From: Achromobacter aegrifaciens
GTDB lineage: Bacteria; Pseudomonadota; Gammaproteobacteria; Burkholderiales; Burkholderiaceae_B
Assembly (NCBI RefSeq): GCF_902859735.1
Contig: NZ_CADIJY010000001.1
Span: 310,001-374,000 of the forward strand
Direction: 5' to 3'
Length of the DNA: 64,000 nt
Position 1 is the first letter of the stretch; each line of letters opens with the position of its first letter. Below the pieces are notes generated by a model that ran no database searches, was not told the DNA's origin, and was given only the letters and a program-made list of their open reading frames with translations. A program made the position numbers and the translations under genes. Below are positions 42,390 through 50,141 of this stretch, in pieces.

Positions 42390-43397
42390 CTACCCCGCGC
42401 CCGACATCGCGCGCAATTGCGCCATCAACGCATCGGGAATCTCCACGCCATGCTTGAGCGCTTCGTCGCGCAGCTTGCGGCGGCGATCACCCGGCAGGCG
42501 CACGCCTTCATCTTCCAGCATGGCGTCGACCAGGACCTCGACGCGATCCAGATAGGCGTTGTTGCCCGCCAGGGCGCCGGGGTCGATCGCCATGAAGGCC
42601 TGGCCCAGCCGCGCCGGGCCGCCTTCGTCGACAAAGAAGGACTCGGTCTCGAAACCGAAGTGCGAGCCGGTCAGCGCGCAAGCCAGCAGTTCGATGATCA
42701 GCGCCAGCATCGCGCCCTTGACGCCGCCCGCGGGCAGCATGCTGCCCGCCAGGCCGGCCTTGGGATCGGTGGTCGGCTGGCCGTCGGCGTCCAGCGCCCA
42801 GCCCAGGGGGATGGGCTGGTTGTCGCGGGCCGCGATCATGAGCTTGCCGCGCGCGACCTGAGACAGCGACAGATCGATCACCAGGCGCGCGCCGCCGCGT
42901 CGCGGAAAGACCGCGGCGATGGGGTTGGTGCCGAATAACGGACGCTTGCCGCCCCAGGCGGGCATGGCGGCGGGCGAGTTGCTCAGCGCCAGTCCCACCA
43001 GCCCGAGGTCGGCCAGGGCTTCCAGGTGGTAGCCGGCTTCGCCGAAGTGGTGGCTGTTGGCCACGCCGATGAAGGCTACGCCATGCTCGCGGGCGCGCAG
43101 GCCGGCCTGTTCGATCGCCATGGCGCAGGCGGGAAAGGCCAGGCCGGACCCGGCATCGATCAGCGCGGCGCCGCCGCGCTCATGCACGATGCGCGGCACC
43201 GCCGTACCGATGGCGCGGCCGGCGCGCAGGTGTCCGGCATAGAAAGGCACGCGCGACAGGCCGTGGGAGCTGAGTCCCTGGCTTTCGGCGAAGACCAGCG
43301 CACGCGCCGTGCTGTCGGCCATGGCCGGGTTGGCGCCAGCGGCGGCCAGGCCGGCCGCGGCCAGGAGTTGCAGTTCGTCCAGATAGATGTGAGCCAT
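42390..43397 (-). CDS. comC: Ldh-family (malate/L-lactate dehydrogenase type 2) oxidoreductase, probable (R)-sulfolactate dehydrogenase
   Basis: The ATG at 43397 starts a 335-residue protein; the frame open to 44126 is a shadow of the next gene. Family text: 'SHGLSRVPFYAGHLRAG', 'GVAFIGVANSHHFGEAGYHLEALADLGLVGLALSNSPAAMPAWGGKRPLFGTNPIA' and 'ALDADGQPTTDPKAGLAGSMLPAGGVKGAMLALIIELL'. This NAD(P)-dependent family includes ComC, which reduces sulfopyruvate to (R)-sulfolactate. The ComC reading rests on the neighbours slcC-like and suyAB; lactate- or malate-type activity is the alternative. Confidence 0.75.
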   Translation of the reverse strand: MAHIYLDELQLLAAAGLAAAGANPAMADSTARALVFAESQGLSSHGLSRVPFYAGHLRAGRAIGTAVPRIVHERGGAALIDAGSGLAFPACAMAIEQAGLRAREHGVAFIGVANSHHFGEAGYHLEALADLGLVGLALSNSPAAMPAWGGKRPLFGTNPIAAVFPRRGGARLVIDLSLSQVARGKLMIAARDNQPIPLGWALDADGQPTTDPKAGLAGSMLPAGGVKGAMLALIIELLACALTGSHFGFETESFFVDEGGPARLGQAFMAIDPGALAGNNAYLDRVEVLVDAMLEDEGVRLPGDRRRKLRDEALKHGVEIPDALMAQLRAMSGAG

Positions 43398-43435
43398 ATC
43401 CTTCTCTTCAAGGGCGCGCGCCGGGCCGTGTGGCT

Positions 43436-44371
43436 TCATCGGTCGCCGCCGGTAAGCGCCATTGTCACCCCGGCGGCCACCATGTCGGAAACCCGGGTGT
43501 TGGCTTCCTGCGTCAGCCCGGCGATATGCGGCGTCAGGATCAGGTTGGGCGCGCCCGCCAGCGGGCTGCCGGCGGGCAGGGGTTCCTGTTCGAACACGTC
43601 CAGCGCCGCGCCGCGCAGATGGCCCGTGCGCAGGGCATCCGCCAGCGCGGCCTCGTCCACGATGCCGCCGCGCGAGGTGTTGATCAACACGGCGCCGGGC
43701 CGCATGCGCGCGATGCGGCCGGCGTCCATCAGCCGCCGCGTGCCGGGCGTGAGCGGCAGGTGCAGGGTGATGGCATCGGCCTGGGCCAGCAGCTCGTCCA
43801 GCGGCAGGGCGGTGACGCCGGTCTCCCGCCACGCGGGATGGTCCGGCGGCAGCGCGGCGTCGCAGCCGGCCACGCGCATGCCCAGTCCTTGCGCCAGGCT
43901 TGCGGTCAGCCGGCCTATGCCGCCGAAGCCCACGATGCCCAGCATGCGGTTGTGCGCCTCCAACCCCTGCGAGAGCGCGTTGCGCGGCCATGCGCCCGCC
44001 GCGACCTCGGCCGTCGACCCGTAGGCGCCGCGCAGCAGCATCAGCATGGCGCCCACGACGTACTCGGCGACGGCGCGCGCGTTGGCGCCGGTGGCCGGTA
44101 TCACCGCGATGTTGCGCGCGGCGCAACCGTCCAGGTCGATGTTGTCCAGTCCTACGCCCAGGCGGCCCACGGCCCGCAGCCGCGGGGCCGCCTGCAGCAG
44201 GGCGGCGTCGACCTTGCTGCGGTTGCGCACGATGAGGGCGTCGGCGTCGGCCGCCGCGGCCAGCAAGGCATCGCGCTGCTCCACCAGTTCGGGCTCGTAC
44301 CGCACCTTGAACCGCTGGCGCAGCGCGTCGACCGCGGGCGCGTCCATGAACTCGGAAATGAGGATATGCAT
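43436..44371 (-). CDS. slcC: D-2-hydroxyacid dehydrogenase family, probable (S)-sulfolactate dehydrogenase
   Basis: The ATG at 44371 (MHILISEFMDAPAVDALRQRF) gives 311 residues. The NAD-binding motif is 'MLGIVGFGGIGRLTASLAQGLGM'; the active-site Arg ('LINTSRGGIVDEAAL'), Glu ('DVFEQEPLP') and His ('LILTPHIAGLT') are all present. 'NARAVAEYVVGAMLMLLRG' is typical. In sulfolactate users the pair SlcC and ComC converts (S)- to (R)-sulfolactate through sulfopyruvate. The order next to comC-like and suyAB supports that role. A general phosphoglycerate-dehydrogenase-like function is the alternative. Confidence 0.75.
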   Translation of the reverse strand: MHILISEFMDAPAVDALRQRFKVRYEPELVEQRDALLAAAADADALIVRNRSKVDAALLQAAPRLRAVGRLGVGLDNIDLDGCAARNIAVIPATGANARAVAEYVVGAMLMLLRGAYGSTAEVAAGAWPRNALSQGLEAHNRMLGIVGFGGIGRLTASLAQGLGMRVAGCDAALPPDHPAWRETGVTALPLDELLAQADAITLHLPLTPGTRRLMDAGRIARMRPGAVLINTSRGGIVDEAALADALRTGHLRGAALDVFEQEPLPAGSPLAGAPNLILTPHIAGLTQEANTRVSDMVAAGVTMALTGGDR

Positions 44372-44391
44372 CGGTTGGGACTCCACGGTAC

Positions 44392-45402
44392 TCAGGCGAT
44401 CTGGATGTTGGCGTCGCGGATGATCTTGGCCCAGCGGTCGACCTCGGACTTCAGGTAGGCGCCGAACTCCGCGGGGCCGCGCGGCTGCGGCACGAAGCCC
44501 AGCTGCAGCAGCGCCTGCTTCATGGCGGGCTGCGAGACCTGGCGCACGATGGCGTCGCCGATGCGCTGCACCAGCTCCGGCGGCGTGCCTGCGGGCGCCA
44601 GCACGCCGGTGAAGTTCTCGACGATCAGGTCCGGCAGGCCGGCTTCCTTCACGGTGGGCACGTCGGGCAGGTCCGCGCTGCGTTCGCGGGTGGTGATGGC
44701 CAGCGCCCGCAACGAGCCGTTCTTCACGTGCGAGAGCGATTCCGGATAGTTGGAGAACACCACGTCCAGGTGGCCGCCTATCAGGTCGGTGAGGGACGGC
44801 GCGCCGCCCTTGTAGGGAATGTGCATCATCGGTACGCCGGTGAGCTTCTGGTACAGCGCCAGGGTGAGGTGCGGCGGCGTGCCGTTGCCGCTGGAGCCGG
44901 CCGACAGCGATTTCGAGCGGGCGGCCTTGGCCAGATCGGCCATGCTCTTGATGTCGCTCTTGGCGTTGACCACCACCATGATGGGCGAGGAAGCCAAGCC
45001 GGCCAGCGGCGTGAGGTCGCGCGTCAGGTCGTAGCCCGCCTTGCCGGCAAAGAGCGTCGCGTTGGCGGCATGCGACAGCGTGATCGCCAGCCAGGTGTAG
45101 CCGTCCGGAGCGGCATGGGAAACGTGGGCGGCGCCGATGTTGGCGCTGCCGCCGGGCTTGTTTTCCACCACCACGTTCCAGCGCTCGGCGTCGCTTAGCG
45201 CTTTGCCGACCTGGCGCGCGGCCACGTCGGTCAGGCCGCCGGGCGGAAAGGGCACCACGTAATTGATCGGACGTTCGGGCCAGGCTTTCTGCGCCAGCGC
45301 GCGCTGCCAGGGCGCCAGGGCACAGAGGCCGGCGGCGCCCAGGGCGGCAAGCAGGCGCCGGCGTTGCGCGGCGTCGGGATGGTGATCGTGTTCGCTGTTC
45401 AT
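44392..45402 (-). CDS. Bug/TctC-family periplasmic solute-binding protein, probable sulfolactate receptor
   Basis: The ATG at 45402 has an excellent ribosome-binding site (AAGGAGG, seven bases away) and gives 336 residues. A leader with 'AQRRRLLAALGAAGLCALAPWQRALAQ' looks Tat- or Sec-type. Bug text: 'AWPERPINYVVPFPPGGLTDVAARQVGKALSDAERWNVVVENKPGGSANIGAAHVSHAAPDGYTWLAI' and 'PYKGGAPSLTDLIGGHLDVVFSN'. It sits between suyB and the slcC-like gene, so the ligand may be sulfolactate or a relative. No TctAB membrane genes are in the cluster. Confidence 0.92.
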   Translation of the reverse strand: MNSEHDHHPDAAQRRRLLAALGAAGLCALAPWQRALAQKAWPERPINYVVPFPPGGLTDVAARQVGKALSDAERWNVVVENKPGGSANIGAAHVSHAAPDGYTWLAITLSHAANATLFAGKAGYDLTRDLTPLAGLASSPIMVVVNAKSDIKSMADLAKAARSKSLSAGSSGNGTPPHLTLALYQKLTGVPMMHIPYKGGAPSLTDLIGGHLDVVFSNYPESLSHVKNGSLRALAITTRERSADLPDVPTVKEAGLPDLIVENFTGVLAPAGTPPELVQRIGDAIVRQVSQPAMKQALLQLGFVPQPRGPAEFGAYLKSEVDRWAKIIRDANIQIA

Positions 45403-45524
45403 CTGTCTTCCTCCTTGGGGGACGCCCGGGTAGGAATGCAACCGCCTGTGCTGCCGTGGCGGATGTCGCCCGGGTCTGCTGGTGTGGTTCTGAGACGATG
45501 CTGCGGGGAAATGCTGGCGGCAGG

Positions 45525-45560
45525 ACGGCGCGTCCGCAATCCTGCTTGCGGACGCGCCGT
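45525..45560 (-). repeat. 15-bp perfect inverted repeat between suyB and the Bug gene
   Basis: ACGGCGCGTCCGCAA (45525-45539) pairs perfectly with 45546-45560 across a six-base loop. On the coding (minus) strand it begins 22 bp after the suyB stop. No T run follows, so it may act as an mRNA stabiliser or partial attenuator between suyAB and the downstream genes rather than a full terminator. Confidence 0.7.
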
Positions 45561-45581
45561 TGCCAGGGACGACAGGCGCGA

Positions 45582-46757
45582 TTAAGCGCTTTCGAAGATG
45601 CGGGTCAGGACGAATTCGCGGTGGCCCAGCGCTTCGGCCGCGGTCCAGCGGCCGTTGGCGGTGGCCAGCATGCATTCCAGCAGCTTGTCGCCGGCCTGGT
45701 TCAGGTCGATTTCGCGCTGCAGCAGGCCGCTGGTGTCCACGTCGATGTGTTCGGACATGGTGCGCACCGTGCGCGGATTGGCGCAGATCTTGATGACCGG
45801 CAGTATCGGGTTGCCGATGACGTTGCCCTGGCCGGTGGGGAAGAAGTGCACGGCGTAGCCCGAGGCCGCGCACAAGGTCACCATTTCGGCCGCGGCGGAG
45901 GACGAGTCCATGAACCACAGGCCCGGGCCGTCCGGGATCTCGGCCTTGTCGATCACGCCGTCCACGCGGCATTGCTTGCCGATCTTCTGGATGTTGCCCA
46001 GCGCCTTTTCCTCGATGGTGGTCAGTCCGCCCGCGATGTTGCCCTTGGTGGGCTGGGATTCGGACAGGTCGCTGGTCTTCCAGCGGTCGATCATGGCCTG
46101 GTAGCGGTTGAACATGAACATGAAGCGCTCGCGCACCGCGTCGTTGGCGCAGCGCTCGGCCACGATGTGTTCGCCGCCGGTGAGTTCCGAGGTTTCACCG
46201 AAGACCAGCGTGGAGCCCAGCGCGTACAGCTTGTCGAAAGCGTTGCCCACGGTGGGGTTGGCGCCACAGCCGGAGGTGGTGTCGGATTCGCCGCATTTGG
46301 TCGACACCCACAGGTCGGCGATGGGGCATTCGCTGCGCGTCAGGGCCGTGGCGTAGTGCACGAATTCCTTGGCGCAGCGCGAGGCGCGCATGATGGTGTC
46401 GTGGTCGCCGTGCAGTTCGATGCTGAAGCCCATGACCGGCTTGCCGGTGGCGGCGATGCCGTCCACCACGCGCTTGGTCCAGCCTTCCTCGATACCGATT
46501 ACCACCACTGCGGCGACGTTGGGATTGCAGCCGGTGCCGATCAGGGTGCGGAAGTGCAGCTCCAGGTCCTCGCCGAATTGCAGTCGGCCATAGGGATGAG
46601 GCAGGGCCATCGTGCCCTTGATGTTGTTGGCCACGGCTTCGGCTGCGGCATTCGAAATATCGTCCACGGGCAGGACGATGACGTGGTTGCGGACGCCGAC
46701 GCGGCCGTTGTCGCGGCGGTAGCCCTGGAAGGTGGTCGAGGCGGTGATGATGGACAT
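45582..46757 (-). CDS. suyB: UxaA-family hydrolase large subunit, probable (2R)-sulfolactate sulfo-lyase subunit beta
   Basis: The 391 residues are the C-terminal-type domain of altronate/galactarate dehydratases, here as a separate protein. Text includes '[25 protein letters not shown]', '[20 protein letters not shown]', '[28 protein letters not shown]' (iron-site cysteines) and '[33 protein letters not shown]'. A free small SAF subunit plus this ~42 kDa subunit is the layout of SuyAB, which splits sulfolactate to pyruvate and sulfite. It starts 27 bp after suyA. A sugar-acid dehydratase is the alternative. Confidence 0.78.
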   Translation of the reverse strand: MSIITASTTFQGYRRDNGRVGVRNHVIVLPVDDISNAAAEAVANNIKGTMALPHPYGRLQFGEDLELHFRTLIGTGCNPNVAAVVVIGIEEGWTKRVVDGIAATGKPVMGFSIELHGDHDTIMRASRCAKEFVHYATALTRSECPIADLWVSTKCGESDTTSGCGANPTVGNAFDKLYALGSTLVFGETSELTGGEHIVAERCANDAVRERFMFMFNRYQAMIDRWKTSDLSESQPTKGNIAGGLTTIEEKALGNIQKIGKQCRVDGVIDKAEIPDGPGLWFMDSSSAAAEMVTLCAASGYAVHFFPTGQGNVIGNPILPVIKICANPRTVRTMSEHIDVDTSGLLQREIDLNQAGDKLLECMLATANGRWTAAEALGHREFVLTRIFESA

Positions 46758-46784
46758 GGCGGATTCCTGTGCGGGGTGGGGGGC

Positions 46785-47066
46785 TTACCAGCGCTTGGTC
46801 TTGATGTTGTGCACATGGGCGTGCTGGCCGGCCTTGATGGGCTCCACCACGCGGCCGATGTCGACGCCGTACTTGAAGACGGTGTCGCCCACGGCCATGT
46901 CCTTCATCGCCACCTTGTGTCCGATGGGGATGTCCTGCGATGCGCGCACGTGGATGATCTTGTCTTCATCCATGATCCAGGCGTTCAGTTCCGTTCCGGC
47001 GGTGACTCCTTCCACGACGGCGACCGCCACCGTGTCCTTGGCATCGTGCAATACGGCGTGAATCAT
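46785..47066 (-). CDS. suyA: SAF-domain small subunit, probable (2R)-sulfolactate sulfo-lyase subunit alpha
   Basis: A 93-residue protein, 'MIHAVLHDAKDTVAVAVVEGVTAGTELNAWIMDEDKIIHVRASQDIPIGHKVAMKDMAVGDTVFKYGVDIGRVVEPIKAGQHAHVHNIKTKRW'-type in its entirety: the SAF domain found at the N-terminus of UxaA/GarD dehydratases, ending with the conserved 'HVHN.KTKRW'. As a separate ~10 kDa subunit it fits SuyA. It is the first gene of the leftward operon, behind a good sigma-70 promoter overlapped by a palindrome and divergent from a GntR gene. Confidence 0.8.
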   Translation of the reverse strand: MIHAVLHDAKDTVAVAVVEGVTAGTELNAWIMDEDKIIHVRASQDIPIGHKVAMKDMAVGDTVFKYGVDIGRVVEPIKAGQHAHVHNIKTKRW

Positions 47067-47138
47067 TTGTCTTCCTCTCTTGGGCTTGGGGGCGCCCGGC
47101 TGGTGCGGCGGCAGGGCGCGGATCGCTACGGCCAGGAA

Positions 47139-47167
47139 ATCTTAGGACCGTGCTTCATGTGTGTCAA
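47139..47167 (-). promoter_or_regulatory. Sigma-70 promoter of suyA
   Basis: On the minus strand TTGACA (47167-47162) is followed after 17 bases by TAAGAT (47144-47139). The start of suyA is 73 bp beyond the -10 box. Its -35 box lies inside the palindrome 47163-47194, so binding there should block the promoter. Confidence 0.7.
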
Positions 47168-47194
47168 CTAAATCATATATATGAATTGTATGAC
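47163..47194. promoter_or_regulatory. Interrupted palindrome, candidate operator of the GntR regulator
   Basis: The core TCATATATATGA (47173-47184) is a perfect 12-bp palindrome. Outer arms GTCA (47163-47166) and TGAC (47191-47194) share the same centre (47178.5). It overlaps the -35 of the suyA promoter and lies just before a possible GntR promoter (TTGAGC 47195-47200, N18, TACACT 47219-47224). This placement fits repression of both genes by the divergent GntR protein. Confidence 0.6.
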
Positions 47195-47252
47195 TTGAGC
47201 AGGTTCCGTCCCCGCCGCTACACTGTGGGCTCCTGATTTTTGCGATGCACCC

Positions 47253-48008
47253 ATGAACACCAGCCTGTCCTCGACCGTGCCTTTGGGCAGTCCTCTGTAC
47301 GCGCAGGTCAAGCAGGCCGTGCTGGCCGCGCTGGCGCAGGGCGAATGGAAGCAGGGCGAGGCGATCCCGCCCGAGAAGCTGCTGGCGGAACGTTTCGGCG
47401 TCTCCATCGGCACCTTGCGCAAGGCCATCGACGAACTGGCTGCGGAGAACATCCTGGTGCGGCATCAGGGCCGCGGCACCTTTGTGGCCGTGCACACGCG
47501 CAACCACCATTTCTTCAAGTTCTTCCGCATCGTGCGGCAGGACGGCGACAAGTCCTATCCCGCGACCGAGCTGCTGCGATTTCGCCGCGTGCGGGCCTCG
47601 GCCATCGCGCGCGAGAAGCTGAACCTGCCCGCCGGCGCCATGGTGTTCGAGTTCCTCAACCTGTTGTCGCTCAACGGCGACGTGGTGATGATGGATGAGA
47701 TCTGCCTGCCGGAAGCATGCTTTCCGGGCATGACCGAAGCGCACCTGCGCGACCGCGCCAGCACGCTGTATGCGCTGTACCAGGACGTATTCGGCGTCAA
47801 TGTGATCGCCACCGACGAGCGGCTGCGCACCTGCGTGGCCGAACGCACGCAGGCGCGGGCGCTGGGCGTGGCCGAAGGCAGCCCCTTGCTGGAGATCCGC
47901 CGCGTGGCGTTTTCCTACAAGCGGCAGGCGGTGGAATGGCGCATCTCGCGCGTCAACACCGAACGCTACGAGTACCTGGGCCAGGAGCCCTGGGAGGCCG
48001 GCGCCTGA
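47253..48008 (+). CDS. GntR-family transcriptional regulator, HutC/UTRA subfamily
   Basis: The 251 residues start with a GntR winged HTH ('PLYAQVKQAVLAALAQGEWKQGEAIPPEKLLAERFGVSIGTLRKAIDELAAENILVRHQGRGTFVA'). A UTRA ligand domain follows ('FEFLNLLSLNGDVVMMDEICLPEACFPGMTEAHL...', 'SPLLEIRRVAFSYKRQAVEWRISRVNTERYEYL'). It is divergent from suyA, with the AT-rich palindrome between them, so it is the likely local repressor. The effector may be sulfolactate or a metabolite of it (inference). Confidence 0.92.
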   Translation: MNTSLSSTVPLGSPLYAQVKQAVLAALAQGEWKQGEAIPPEKLLAERFGVSIGTLRKAIDELAAENILVRHQGRGTFVAVHTRNHHFFKFFRIVRQDGDKSYPATELLRFRRVRASAIAREKLNLPAGAMVFEFLNLLSLNGDVVMMDEICLPEACFPGMTEAHLRDRASTLYALYQDVFGVNVIATDERLRTCVAERTQARALGVAEGSPLLEIRRVAFSYKRQAVEWRISRVNTERYEYLGQEPWEAGA

Positions 48009-48052
48009 ATGGCCGCCGCGCGCGCCAGGCGGGCCGGATGGGCCGCCCGCCG

Positions 48053-48080
48053 TTGCGGCGCGCGTCAGCAGTGCTAGAAT
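48053..48080 (+). promoter_or_regulatory. Possible promoter of metX-metW
   Basis: TTGCGG (48053-48058) and TAGAAT (48075-48080) are separated by 16 bases and would give a leader of about 80 bases before metX. I saw no pattern in the leader that I could assign to a known SAM riboswitch class. Confidence 0.4.
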
Positions 48081-48166
48081 TCCTGCCGCAGTACAAAATT
48101 TTTCGGCGCCGATTTGCCTGATCCGCTTGCGGGCGCCTTCCAATAAATCCAGCTAAAGAGGTCCGT

Positions 48167-49426
48167 ATGACCACTCCTGCCCAAAATTTGGCCGGTGATT
48201 CGGCCAGCGGGTTCGTACCCGCAACCGTCACGACTTCCGCTTCCGCTGATCCCGGTTCGGTCGGTCTCGTTGCCCCCACCTTCATCCGTTTCGATGAGCC
48301 CCTGTCCTTGCAGAGCGGCCAGTCGCTGGCTGCCTACGAACTGGCGGTCGAAACCTACGGCACGCTCAATGCCCAGCGCAGCAACGCGGTGCTGATCTGC
48401 CACGCGCTGAACGCTTCGCACCACGTGGCGGGGCAGGCGGCCGACAATCCCAGCGACGTGGGGTGGTGGGACAACATGGTGGGGCCCGGCAAAGCGGTGG
48501 ACACCAACGTCTTCTTCGTCATCGGCGTCAATAACCTGGGCTCCTGCTTCGGCTCGACCGGCCCGGCCAGCATCAATCCGGAAACCGGCAAGCCCTGGGG
48601 CGCCGCTTTTCCGGTGCTGACCGTCGAGGACTGGGTAAGGGCGCAGGCCAGGGTCGCGGACCACTTCGGCATCGAACGTTTCGCCGCCGTGATGGGCGGA
48701 TCGCTGGGCGGCATGCAGGCGCTCAGCTGGGCCATTACGTTGCCCGAGCGCGTGGCCAATTGCGTGGTCATCGCCAGCACGCCGCGCCTGTCGGCGCAGA
48801 ACATCGGCTTTAACGAGGTAGCGCGCCGCGCCATCATCACCGATCCGGATTTCCACGGCGGCGACTACTACGCGCAGGACACCGTGCCGCGCCGCGGCCT
48901 GTCGGTGGCGCGCATGCTTGGCCACATCACCTACCTGTCCGACGACGACATGGCCGAGAAGTTCGGCCGCGCCCAGCGCGCGCCGGCCGAGAACGGCGCG
49001 TACCACTACGGCTACGACGTCGAGTTCGAGGTGGAGTCGTACCTGCGCTATCAGGGTGAGAAATTCACCCGTTATTTCGACGCCAACACCTATCTGCTGA
49101 TTACGCGCGCGCTGGACTACTTCGACCCGGCGCGCACCACCGGCGGCGATTTGGCCCGCGCGCTGGCTCCGGCCAAGGCCGATTTCCTGCTGGTGTCGTT
49201 CTCGACCGACTGGCGCTTCCCGCCGGAACGTTCGCGCGAAATCGTGCGGGCGTTGCTGAAGAACGCCAGCCCCGTGACCTACGCCGAGATCGACGCGCCG
49301 CACGGCCACGACGCCTTCCTGCTGGAAGACGCGCGCTACCATGCCGTGGTTCGCGGCTATTACGAACGCATCGCGCGCGAGCTCGGGCTCGGCGTTGCCG
49401 CCCAGACCGAAGGACGTTCCGCATGA
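48167..49426 (+). CDS. metX: Homoserine O-acyltransferase MetX
   Basis: The 419-residue protein has an N-terminal extension of ~35 residues before the alpha/beta-hydrolase core. Text: '[30 protein letters not shown]', '[22 protein letters not shown]', nucleophile S179 in '[16 protein letters not shown]', acid in '[13 protein letters not shown]' and base in '[10 protein letters not shown]'. It activates homoserine for methionine synthesis. MetX proteins of many proteobacteria use succinyl-CoA rather than acetyl-CoA, and I cannot decide that from the text. The gene overlaps metW by 4 bp; the ribosome-binding site is AAGAGG. Confidence 0.95.
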   Translation: MTTPAQNLAGDSASGFVPATVTTSASADPGSVGLVAPTFIRFDEPLSLQSGQSLAAYELAVETYGTLNAQRSNAVLICHALNASHHVAGQAADNPSDVGWWDNMVGPGKAVDTNVFFVIGVNNLGSCFGSTGPASINPETGKPWGAAFPVLTVEDWVRAQARVADHFGIERFAAVMGGSLGGMQALSWAITLPERVANCVVIASTPRLSAQNIGFNEVARRAIITDPDFHGGDYYAQDTVPRRGLSVARMLGHITYLSDDDMAEKFGRAQRAPAENGAYHYGYDVEFEVESYLRYQGEKFTRYFDANTYLLITRALDYFDPARTTGGDLARALAPAKADFLLVSFSTDWRFPPERSREIVRALLKNASPVTYAEIDAPHGHDAFLLEDARYHAVVRGYYERIARELGLGVAAQTEGRSA

Positions 49427-50037
49427 CTCCCGTGACTCCCCGACCCGCGCACAGCGTCTTGCGGCCCGACCTGGCGCGCATCGCCAGCTGGATCGAGCCC
49501 GGCAGCCGCGTACTGGACCTGGGCTGCGGCGACGGCGCGCTGCTGGCGCATCTGCGCGACCACCGGCAGGTGCGGGGCGCGGGCGTGGAACTGGACGACA
49601 ACTGCGTCATCGCCTGCGTGCGGCGCGGCGTTGAAGTGATCCAGCAGAACCTGGAAGACGGGCTGGCGCTGTTCGACGACAAGCAGTTCGATACCGTGGT
49701 GCTGTCGCAGACCCTGCAATCGATGCATCGCACCGAGCACATCCTGCGCGAAATGGCACGGGTGGCGCGCTACGGCGTGGTGTCGTTTCCCAACTTCGGT
49801 TACTGGCCGCACGGCTGGGCCATCCTGCGCGGCCGCATGCCGGTGACGGGCCAGATGCCCTACCAGTGGTACAACACGCCGAACATTCACTTGTGCACGC
49901 TGCGCGACTTCGAGCAGCTGGCCGGCGAATTGCGCCTGTCCATCCTGGAACGCGCCACCTTCAACGAAGGACGCGAGGTCAAGCTGCTGCCCAGCTGGCG
50001 CAGCACCCTGGCGGTGTACCGCTTCGCGTCGCCCTGA
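49423..50037 (+). CDS. metW: Methionine biosynthesis protein MetW
   Basis: The 204-residue length and text are standard: '[34 protein letters not shown]' (SAM-type Rossmann motif), '[43 protein letters not shown]' and '[19 protein letters not shown]'. MetW is a methyltransferase-fold protein needed with MetX for homoserine acylation in many proteobacteria. It overlaps metX (ATGA) and so is translationally coupled. Confidence 0.95.
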   Translation: MTPVTPRPAHSVLRPDLARIASWIEPGSRVLDLGCGDGALLAHLRDHRQVRGAGVELDDNCVIACVRRGVEVIQQNLEDGLALFDDKQFDTVVLSQTLQSMHRTEHILREMARVARYGVVSFPNFGYWPHGWAILRGRMPVTGQMPYQWYNTPNIHLCTLRDFEQLAGELRLSILERATFNEGREVKLLPSWRSTLAVYRFASP

Positions 50038-50141
50038 CATTCCGACACGCCTGCTGCCTGCGGCGCGGGCGCATAGGCCCTAAAATGCCGCAAGCCTGCG
50101 GCCGCCAGCGGTGCGCTGGCGCGTTGTTTTAGGAGACCGTC

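Noticed and set aside
42390-44126. Apparent 578-aa fusion including the Ldh-family enzyme
   Set aside because: The extra N-terminal part is the slcC-like gene read in the wrong frame; the Ldh-family protein starts properly at 43397.
45456-47171. 571-aa plus-strand open frame opposite suyA-suyB
   Set aside because: The opposite strand carries two clear UxaA-family genes; the plus-strand product is His/Gly/Val-rich without motifs.
48081-48166. SAM riboswitch in the metX leader
   Set aside because: The leader is short and GC-rich; I could not fit it to any SAM riboswitch fold I know.
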